NCBI GenBank assembly: GCA_035293245.1 | Contig: DATDOO010000229.1 | Span: 1-5,875, forward strand | Direction of reading: 5' to 3' | From: DATDOO01 sp035293245 | GTDB taxonomy: Bacteria; Pseudomonadota; Gammaproteobacteria; Methylococcales; Methylococcaceae | Length of the DNA: 5,875 nt | Program-made: the position numbers and the translations under genes | Shown here: piece by piece, positions 1 through 5,296 of the stretch | How the letters are laid out: every line of letters starts with the position of its first letter | Position numbering within the stretch: position 1 is the first letter of the stretch | The notes under the pieces: model-generated | Seen by the model: only the letters and a program-made list of their open reading frames with translations | Told to the model about the DNA's origin: nothing | Database searches by the model: none

Positions 1-65
1 CGTCGCCAATTTTTTGCTCCTGAAATCGGACGGACCCATTTCAGGTTTCGCAACAAATGGCGACG
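1..65. repeat. Long interrupted inverted repeat (hairpin) abutting the CBS gene stop
   Basis: Three nested pairs of arms are visible. The outer arms are CGTCGCCA (1-8) and TGGCGACG (58-65), a perfect 8-bp match that continues for about three more A-T pairs after a bulged A at 9. A middle stretch pairs 14-17 with 50-53. The inner arms (19-29 and 35-45) pair at 10 of 11 positions around a 5-base loop at 30-34. The outer arm ends one base before the stop codon of the CBS gene. The T6 run at 10-15 lies 5' of the inner stem on the + strand, so this is not a standard intrinsic terminator for either strand. It could be a transcript-end structure, a REP-like or MITE-like palindromic element, or a bidirectional attenuator. 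The left limit is unknown because the outer arm begins at the first base of the window. Confidence 0.6.
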
Positions 66-896
66 CTATCGCTTGATGTGGGTTAGATGCAGCAGCGAAT
101 GTTCGTCGATCAGCCCGACCATCCGGCCCGCATCGTCCGTGACCGCCAGATGGCGGATGCGGCTTTCCAGCATCTTCAGGGCGACCTGGCTCACCGGCGT
201 GTCCGCAGTGACCGCCAGCACCGGCGAGGACATGACGTCCTTCAGCGGCAGCCGGTCGGGATCGGCGTGCCGGGCGTACAAGCGCGCCACGTCGCGTTCG
301 GTGACGATTCCCACCGGCCGGTTGTCCTCCACCACCACGATGCAGCAGGAGGCCCGCTGCCGCTCCATCGCCGCCACCGCCTCGGCCAGGTGCGCATCGG
401 GCGGCAGATGCAGGATTTCGTGCGTCATCACCGACGCCGCGTTGTCGAAACGCGCCAGTTGCGTAAGTCCCAACTGGCGGCGGAAATCGGTTTCGCTCAC
501 CACGCCTTGCAGCCGCCCCGCGTCGTCCACGACCACCAGATGGCGCATCCGGTTGCGGGCCATGAACTGGTAGGCTTCCAGGCAATCGAGGGATCGATGC
601 ACCGTGAGCAGCGGCGTGCTCATCACCCGCGCCACCGGCGTATCGTGGGGCAGGCCGTCGCGCATGACGCGCAGCAGATCGCGTTCGGTGACGATGCCCA
701 GCGGCCGGTTGCCCTCAACCACGAGCACGGAAGAAATACGCTTCCCCACCATCTGCGCCACCGCGTCGCCAAGCATGGCGCCGGAGCCGACCTGCGCGAC
801 TTCGGCGGTCATGATCGCCGCAATGGGGCGATTCAGCGCCGAATCGGGACCGCCGGCGTTCTCGGGGCGGGATGACAGGGAATGCGAATCGGGCAT
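66..896 (-). CDS. Quadruple CBS-domain (tandem Bateman module) protein
   Basis: The product is a 276-residue soluble protein with no signal peptide or membrane segment. It consists of two tandem Bateman modules, each a pair of CBS motifs; such modules typically bind AMP, ATP or related nucleotides and switch partner proteins. After a Ser/Pro-rich tail of about 22 residues come CBS1 (about 28-78, GIVTERD at 67-73), CBS2 (about 91-140, GVVSETD at 131-137), CBS3 (about 156-206, GIVTERD at 196-202) and CBS4 (about 221-271, GLIDEHS at 261-267). Each repeat opens with the usual VMS/VMT/IMT turn. CBS4 lacks the final Asp of the motif. The two modules align at a spacing of 129 residues, which indicates internal duplication. 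The ATG at 896-894 is the only usual start after the upstream in-frame TAA (917-915), and it has no good Shine-Dalgarno. The gene diverges from smc, and no catalytic domain (GGDEF, EAL, IMPDH, kinase) is attached. Similar modules sit N-terminal to GGDEF/EAL enzymes in some proteobacteria, but here the protein ends at CBS4 with TAG. The ligand and target are unknown. Confidence 0.9.
   Translation of the reverse strand: MPDSHSLSSRPENAGGPDSALNRPIAAIMTAEVAQVGSGAMLGDAVAQMVGKRISSVLVVEGNRPLGIVTERDLLRVMRDGLPHDTPVARVMSTPLLTVHRSLDCLEAYQFMARNRMRHLVVVDDAGRLQGVVSETDFRRQLGLTQLARFDNAASVMTHEILHLPPDAHLAEAVAAMERQRASCCIVVVEDNRPVGIVTERDVARLYARHADPDRLPLKDVMSSPVLAVTADTPVSQVALKMLESRIRHLAVTDDAGRMVGLIDEHSLLHLTHIKR
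294..335. repeat. Copy A of an internal direct repeat in the CBS gene (encodes part of CBS3)
   Basis: This 42-bp segment matches 681-722 at 38 of 42 positions, 387 bp (129 codons) apart and in the same frame. It encodes the VEDNRPVGIVTERD region of the third CBS motif. It is the best-preserved DNA trace of the Bateman-module duplication. Confidence 0.75.
681..722. repeat. Copy B of an internal direct repeat in the CBS gene (encodes part of CBS1)
   Basis: This is the partner of the repeat at 294-335, with four mismatches in 42 bp. It encodes the VEGNRPLGIVTERD region of the first CBS motif. The rest of the two modules has diverged much more, so this core has either been conserved by selection or homogenised. 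Confidence 0.75.
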
Positions 897-939
897 AAGC
901 TTTGTCTGACTTCGTTATTTTCGGTGCTTAGTCGGAATT

Positions 940-968
940 CTTATATGAAATCTCCGGGATTTCCGCAA
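940..968 (-). promoter_or_regulatory. Candidate sigma70 promoter for the CBS gene
   Basis: On the - strand, TTGCGG (968-963) and TATAAG (945-940) are separated by exactly 17 bp. The -10 hexamer matches the consensus at 5 of 6 positions, while the -35 keeps only the TTG. Transcription would start near 933, giving a leader of about 37 nt before the ATG at 896. The spacer is almost entirely filled by the inverted repeat at 947-963, which suggests repression at this site. This call rests on consensus matching by eye only. Confidence 0.4.
947..963. promoter_or_regulatory. 17-bp inverted repeat, candidate operator between the divergent genes
   Basis: GAAATCTCCGGGATTTC has perfect 6-bp arms (GAAATC at 947-952, GATTTC at 958-963) around five central bases. 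It lies inside the spacer of the candidate CBS-gene promoter and about 28 bp upstream of the candidate smc -10 box. A repressor bound here would block the CBS promoter, and it would sit near -48 relative to an smc start. I do not recognise it as the site of a named regulator. A short RNA hairpin is the alternative reading. Confidence 0.4.
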
Positions 969-1003
969 GCGCGGCCCGCCTGCCGTCCGATATAATCCGA
1001 TCA
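968..1003 (+). promoter_or_regulatory. Candidate smc promoter (perfect -10, poor -35)
   Basis: A perfect TATAAT lies at 991-996, in an otherwise GC-rich stretch. The position 17 bp upstream (968-973, AGCGCG) bears no resemblance to TTGACA and there is no extended -10 TG, so an activator might be needed. Transcription would begin near 1003, giving a leader of about 55 nt before the smc ATG. The hexamer TCCGAT occurs twice, at 986-991 and 996-1001, one helical turn apart and overlapping the -10 on both sides. Confidence 0.4.
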
Positions 1004-1057
1004 GATATTTTCCCGTTCCGGTCATGGCGCCGGCTTTTCTCCCATTTCCCTCGACCG

Positions 1058-4000
1058 ATGCGTCTGGAAAAAATCCGCCTCGCCGGCTTCAAATCCTTCG
1101 TCGATGCCACCACGGTGCCCCTGCCCGGCAATCTGGTGGGCATCGTCGGACCCAACGGCTGCGGCAAATCCAACCTCATCGACGCGGTGCGCTGGGTGAT
1201 GGGCGAAAGCTCCGCCCGCCACCTGCGCGGCGAGTCCATGAGCGACGTGATCTTCAACGGCTCGTCCTCCCGCAAACCCGTAGCGCTGGCCTCGGTGGAA
1301 CTGGAGTTCGACAACAGTCGGGGCCGTGCGCCCGGCGAATACGCCCAGTATGCGCAAATCGCCATCAAGCGGCAGGTGACCCGCGACGGCCAGTCGCAGT
1401 ATTTCCTCAACGGCGCGCGCTGCCGGCGCCGGGACGTGACCGACATCTTCCTCGGCACCGGCCTGGGCCCGCGCAGCTACGCCATCATCGAGCAAGGCAC
1501 CATCTCCCGCCTGGTGGAAGCCAGACCCGAGGAACTGCGCGGCTTCGTCGAGGAAGCCGCCGGCGTCTCCAAATACAAGGAAAGGCGCCACGAGACGGAA
1601 ATCCGCATGCGCCACACCCGCGAAAACCTCGAACGCCTCGAGGATCTGCGCGACGAAGTGGCCAAGCAGATCCAGCACTTGCAGCGCCAGGCGAAAAAGG
1701 CCGAACGCCACGCCGCTTTGCAGGAACAAGCCCTGCGCCTGCGGCGCGAACTGCTCGCCCTGCGCTGGAAGGAACACGAACAGGCCTGCGGCGGACAAGA
1801 CGCCGTCGTTCACGAACTCGAAGCCCGTTTGGCCAGCTTGGTGCGCGAGTCCGCCCTACTGGAGGAACAGCGCGAAACCCACCAGGCTGCCGCCCAGTCC
1901 CGGCACCGGGAATTGCAGGAGCGCCAGGCCGAACACTATCAATCGACCGCCGAACTGGGCCAGCGCGAGCAGGCGGTCCGCCACGCCGGCCAGAGCCGCA
2001 GCGAACTGGAACAGACACTGCAGCGCATCCGGGCCGAACTGGACGAGACGCGCCGGTCTTTGCAACAGGACCGCCAGCGCCGCCAAGCGCTGGACGAAGA
2101 AAAGGCGCATCTGGAACAGGCCATCGGGCAGGCCGGCGAGCGCGAACGCGACACCGCGCGGGAACTGGACGACGCACGCCGCCTGCAGGGCGAAAGCCGG
2201 AGTGAACTGGAGCGGGCGCGCACCGAATCCGCCCGCAGCCGGGAACAGGCCGAAGCCTGGCGGCAGGCCCTCAAGCGCCTGGAGGAGGAAAACGCGCGCC
2301 TCGCCGCCCGCCGGCAGCGTCTGGCCACGGAGCGCGACGCCCTGCAAGCCGCCCTGGACGACACGGAACTGCACGAACTGGAAGAGCGCGTCGCCGAAGC
2401 CGAACTACGGCGCAACGTCACTCAGGCCGATCTGGACGCCGCGCAGCAGGTGCTTCCCGAACTGCGCGCCGGCGCCCGCCGGCATCAGGAAAATCTCCAC
2501 GCCCTGCGGGGCGAACTCCAGAAGCTGGAGGGACAGATCGCCTCCCTGGAACGCCTGCAAAAACACGCCATGGGTAAGGACCGCCAGGCGTTCAACGCCT
2601 GGCTGACCCGCACCGGCCTGGACGGCGCGCCGCGCCTCGCCGAGAAACTGGAAACGCAGCCGGGTTGGGAAACCGCCCTGGAGCGGCTGCTCGGCGATCG
2701 CCTGGAAGCGGTATGTCTGGATGCTTTCCCCGCCCGGTTGGACCTCCCGACCAACGAAACTTTGGCCTTGTTTCTCGCCCGCGACGCCGGAGCTTCCCCG
2801 CCTCCGCCGGAAGACAGCCTGCTGGCGCGGGTCGACTGTCCCTGGGATTTGCGCCCGTTGCTTGCCGGAGTGCGCTGCGCCGCTTCGCTGACCGAAGCCC
2901 TGCAACGTCTGCCGGAACTTGCGCCGGGGGAATCGCTGCTCACGCAGGACGGCGACTGGCTGGGGAACGGTTGGCTGCTGGCGCGCCGGGGCGACGCGGG
3001 ACACATCGGCGTCCTGCAGCGCGAAAAGGAACTGCGCGCCCTGCGCCAGCGCCAGGACGACCTCGCGGAGGAACGCCACGCGGCGGAAGCGGCGCGCGAT
3101 GCCGCCGAGCATGCCGCGCGGGAAATGGAACAACGCCGCGACGAATGGCAAAAAGTCGTGCGCGCCCTCGACGCCGACCTGCACCGCGCGCTTTCCGAGC
3201 GGAACGCGCGCCGCGCCCGGCTCGATCAGGCGCGGCAGCGCTTCGATCAATTGCAGAAGGAACTGGCCGAAGCCGCCCAGGACGCGGAACGCATCGGCGA
3301 GGAACGCGCCGAAACCGAACAAAAGATTCGGCACGCCGCGCTCGACCTGGAACGCCGGCACGCCGATCTGGCGGAACTGGAAGCGCACGACGACCGGTTG
3401 CGCCAGCGCCGCGACGCGGCCGAACGGGATGCGCGCGATGCGCGCGATGCGCACCAAGCGCTCAAGGGGCGTCTGGCGACCGCGGTCTCGTCGCTCGATC
3501 TGACCGGCAAGCACCTGGATCGCCTTCTCCAGCAGGAGGAACAGGGCGCCGCACGCCTCGGCGACGCCGAAACGCGCCTTGCCGCCACCGAAGCGCCGCT
3601 GGAGGCCGGACAGCGGGAACTGGACATGTTGCGCGAGAATCGCCGCGCACTGGAGACGGTTTTGGCCGAGTGCCGCCGCGCCGTCGCCGACGACGAACGG
3701 GAAACCCGCCGGCTGGCCGGGGAACACACCCGCCTGGAACAGGATCGGCAACGCCTGCGCAGCGATCTGGAGCAGGCGCGGGTCGATCGCCAGGCCGCGT
3801 TGGTGCGCCGCCAGACCCTCCGGGAACAGCTCGCCGAACTGGAGGCCGAACCGGAAGCGATCCTGCCCGAGCTCGCCGAGGACGCGGCGGAAAAAGTCTG
3901 GCGCGAGCGTCTCGACACCGTGCAGGACGACATTCAGAAACTGGGGGCGATCAACCTGGCCGCCATCGACGAACACCGCGAACAGAGCGAACGCCTGGAG

Positions 4001-4555
4001 TTCCTTGACAGCCAGCGCGCCGACCTCGGCGAATCCCTGGCCACCCTGGAAGAAGCCATCCGCAAGATCGACCGCGAATGCCGGGGACGCTTCAAGGACA
4101 CTTTCGACCGCATCAACGGCGGCCTGGAACGCATGTTCCCCAAGCTGTTCGGCGGCGGGTCGGCGCGCCTGGAACTGACCGAGTCCGACCCCCTTTCCGC
4201 TGGAGTGGGCCTGATGGCGAGGCCGCCGGGAAAACGCAACAGCTCCATCCACCTGCTTTCCGGCGGCGAGAAGGCGCTGACCGCGGTGGCGCTGGTGTTT
4301 TCCATCTTCGAACTGAATCCTGCGCCCTTCTGCCTGCTCGACGAGGTGGATGCGCCCCTCGACGAAGCCAACGTCGGACGCTTCAGCGCGTTGGTGCGGG
4401 AAATGGCGGAAGCGGTACAATTTATATTTATCACGCATAATAAAGTGACGATGGAAGCGGCGGACCATCTGGCGGGCGTGACCATGAAGGAGCCCGGCGT
4501 GTCGCGCATCGTCGCGGTGGACATCGACAAGGCGGTAGAACTGGCGACTGCTTGA
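1058..4555 (+). CDS. smc: Chromosome segregation ATPase SMC (condensin subunit)
   Basis: This is a complete 1165-residue SMC, the usual length. SMC homodimers with ScpA/ScpB form the bacterial condensin ring, which extrudes DNA loops and helps sister origins separate. The N-terminal head has the opening MRLEKIRLAGFKSF, Walker A GPNGCGKSN (31-39, Lys37), the LRGESM R-loop (Arg57 by analogy with Bacillus subtilis SMC) and the Q-loop at Gln146 in IIEQGTIS. Long, highly charged coiled coils run about 170-500 and 656-1000. Between them is a compact hinge (about 505-655, with GWETALERLLGDRLEAV and DGDWLGNGWLLARR). This is the gamma/betaproteobacterial hinge type, without the GGxxTGG of firmicute SMC. 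The C-terminal head has the signature LSGGEK (1067-1072), Walker B CLLDE (Asp1095, Glu1096), D-loop PLDEAN (1100-1105) and H-loop His1127. The ATG at 1058 is the only start that gives the conserved N-terminus, but it has no clear Shine-Dalgarno. It is not MukB, which differs in sequence and size. No frameshift or lesion is seen. Confidence 0.98.
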   Translation: MRLEKIRLAGFKSFVDATTVPLPGNLVGIVGPNGCGKSNLIDAVRWVMGESSARHLRGESMSDVIFNGSSSRKPVALASVELEFDNSRGRAPGEYAQYAQIAIKRQVTRDGQSQYFLNGARCRRRDVTDIFLGTGLGPRSYAIIEQGTISRLVEARPEELRGFVEEAAGVSKYKERRHETEIRMRHTRENLERLEDLRDEVAKQIQHLQRQAKKAERHAALQEQALRLRRELLALRWKEHEQACGGQDAVVHELEARLASLVRESALLEEQRETHQAAAQSRHRELQERQAEHYQSTAELGQREQAVRHAGQSRSELEQTLQRIRAELDETRRSLQQDRQRRQALDEEKAHLEQAIGQAGERERDTARELDDARRLQGESRSELERARTESARSREQAEAWRQALKRLEEENARLAARRQRLATERDALQAALDDTELHELEERVAEAELRRNVTQADLDAAQQVLPELRAGARRHQENLHALRGELQKLEGQIASLERLQKHAMGKDRQAFNAWLTRTGLDGAPRLAEKLETQPGWETALERLLGDRLEAVCLDAFPARLDLPTNETLALFLARDAGASPPPPEDSLLARVDCPWDLRPLLAGVRCAASLTEALQRLPELAPGESLLTQDGDWLGNGWLLARRGDAGHIGVLQREKELRALRQRQDDLAEERHAAEAARDAAEHAAREMEQRRDEWQKVVRALDADLHRALSERNARRARLDQARQRFDQLQKELAEAAQDAERIGEERAETEQKIRHAALDLERRHADLAELEAHDDRLRQRRDAAERDARDARDAHQALKGRLATAVSSLDLTGKHLDRLLQQEEQGAARLGDAETRLAATEAPLEAGQRELDMLRENRRALETVLAECRRAVADDERETRRLAGEHTRLEQDRQRLRSDLEQARVDRQAALVRRQTLREQLAELEAEPEAILPELAEDAAEKVWRERLDTVQDDIQKLGAINLAAIDEHREQSERLEFLDSQRADLGESLATLEEAIRKIDRECRGRFKDTFDRINGGLERMFPKLFGGGSARLELTESDPLSAGVGLMARPPGKRNSSIHLLSGGEKALTAVALVFSIFELNPAPFCLLDEVDAPLDEANVGRFSALVREMAEAVQFIFITHNKVTMEAADHLAGVTMKEPGVSRIVAVDIDKAVELATA
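3428..3452. repeat. 9-bp tandem repeat inside smc (GATGCGCGC, about 2.8 copies)
   Basis: GATGCGCGC occurs at 3428-3436 and 3437-3445, with a partial third copy at 3446-3452. It is in frame and encodes Asp-Ala-Arg, Asp-Ala-Arg, Asp-Ala-His (residues 791-799) in the C-terminal coiled coil. Gain or loss of a unit would keep the frame but shift the heptad register by three residues. Confidence 0.8.
4415..4444 (+). other. AT-rich codon island over the SMC H-loop
   Basis: Codons 1120-1129 of smc (VQFIFITHNK) are GTA CAA TTT ATA TTT ATC ACG CAT AAT AAA; eight of ten end in A or T, including the rare ATA. Bases 4417-4444 are 23 of 28 A/T inside a gene that is strongly GC-rich. GC-ending synonyms exist for all of these codons, so the protein does not force this composition. 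The stretch contains -10-like hexamers (TACAAT at 4416-4421, CATAAT at 4436-4441) without a good -35. It also contains AU-rich matches to the RNase E preference (AAUUU, AUAUU). It could be an internal promoter or an mRNA processing site for zipA-ligA, or it could be chance. Confidence 0.35.
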
Positions 4556-4558
4556 GGC

Positions 4559-4563
4559 GAGAG
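4559..4563 (+). promoter_or_regulatory. Likely zipA ribosome binding site
   Basis: GAGAG ends 10 bases before the zipA ATG, just after the smc stop. A GAGG overlapping the smc TGA (4554-4557) is about 16 bases away and too distant to be the main site. It is a moderate match, but better than anything upstream of smc or ligA. Confidence 0.45.
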
Positions 4564-4573
4564 ACTCTAAACA

Positions 4574-5296
4574 ATGGATAGAACCACGGTAAGGCTCATT
4601 CTTCTGGTCATCGGCGTGCTCGTGATCGCCGGGGTCTACTTTTGGCCCCGCATCAAGCCGAGCCTGGCCAAACTGGGACGCCGCAAGCGGGAAGATTTCA
4701 GCCTGGACGACGACATCGTTCCGCTGCACATGCACACCCATTCCAGGGATGAGGGCTTTTCGCGCGCCGCCGACGGCCGCTTGGTCATCGAAGACGATCT
4801 GGCTTTCGGCAGCGAATGGAACCTGAAGAAACCCGCCGCCGCTCCCAGCACGAAATCCACCGAGCCCAAGCCGGCGTACCCGCGGCCGCCCGCAAGCGCC
4901 GCGCGTCCGGAAGTCGTGCAGCTCAGCGTTATCGCAGCGGGCGATGTGCCGTTTTCCGGCCCCGATTTGCTCGATGCCTTTCGCGCCGCGGGCCTGGAAT
5001 ACGGCGAAATGGGCATTTTTCACCGCCGCGACCCGGAAACCGGCGGCACGCTGTTCAGCGTGGCCAGCGTGGTGGAACCGGGCGTTTTTCCGCACGAGGG
5101 CATGGAAAACTTCTCGTCTCCCGGCGTGGTGCTGTTTTACCTGCCCAGCCGCTCCGGCGATGCGCTGAGCGCTTTCGACACCATGATCGCCGTCTGCCAC
5201 GAACTGGCCCGCCGCCTCAACGGCGTGGAATGGGACGCGGGCCGCCGGCCGCTCACCCCGGAAACCGTCTCTGCCCTGCGCCTCTCCTTGCTTTGA
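4574..5296 (+). CDS. zipA: Cell division protein ZipA
   Basis: ZipA is an inner-membrane protein that tethers the FtsZ ring to the membrane and helps assemble the divisome. Residues 6-24 (VRLILLVIGVLVIAGVYFW) form one hydrophobic helix after a very short N-terminus, and a basic stretch follows (KLGRRKRE, 33-40). This fits the known ZipA topology with the N-terminus in the periplasm. Residues about 41-112 are a charged linker ending in a Pro/Ala-rich part. Residues about 113-238 match the FtsZ-binding ZipA C-terminal domain, including FSGPDLLDAFRAAGLEYGEMGIFHRRD, the LFSVASVVEPGVF segment and the final FDTMIAVCHELARRL helix. At 240 residues it is shorter than E. coli ZipA (328); the difference lies in the linker. 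The ATG at 4574 directly precedes the anchor. The gene begins 18 bp after smc and overlaps ligA by 4 bp, so it is almost surely co-transcribed with both. Confidence 0.93.
   Translation: MDRTTVRLILLVIGVLVIAGVYFWPRIKPSLAKLGRRKREDFSLDDDIVPLHMHTHSRDEGFSRAADGRLVIEDDLAFGSEWNLKKPAAAPSTKSTEPKPAYPRPPASAARPEVVQLSVIAAGDVPFSGPDLLDAFRAAGLEYGEMGIFHRRDPETGGTLFSVASVVEPGVFPHEGMENFSSPGVVLFYLPSRSGDALSAFDTMIAVCHELARRLNGVEWDAGRRPLTPETVSALRLSLL

Noticed and set aside
1..68. Possible nonsense mutation: the frame after the CBS gene TAG stays open to the window edge, so the gene might be a truncated CBS-GGDEF/EAL fusion
   Set aside because: The 21 codons after TAG lie wholly within the inverted repeat and resemble no linker or effector domain that I know. 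Four CBS motifs ending just before the stop is a natural end. Sequence to the left would be needed to reopen this.
73..909. Several + strand open frames opposite the CBS gene
   Set aside because: They have no motifs and no ribosome binding site, and their composition is that of shadow frames. The - strand frame gives four clear CBS motifs.
1022..1813. A 263-codon - strand open frame opposite the smc N-terminal head
   Set aside because: It is also the reverse complement of the smc frame, codon for codon, and has no recognisable domain or ribosome binding site.
1024..2205. A 393-codon + strand open frame overlapping the start of smc in another frame
   Set aside because: Its product is rich in Arg, Pro, Ala and Gly with no domain, which is typical of an off-frame reading of GC-rich DNA. 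The SMC frame explains the region completely.
4421..4444. Possible DnaA box or FNR/Fur-like site in the AT-rich stretch of smc
   Set aside because: TTTATCACG does not fit TTATNCACA, and the weak TTTAT/ATAAA symmetry does not match a known consensus well enough.
4556..4573. Terminator or promoter in the smc-zipA gap
   Set aside because: The 18 bp hold only a ribosome-binding-site-like GAGAG, and there is no hairpin or hexamer pair.
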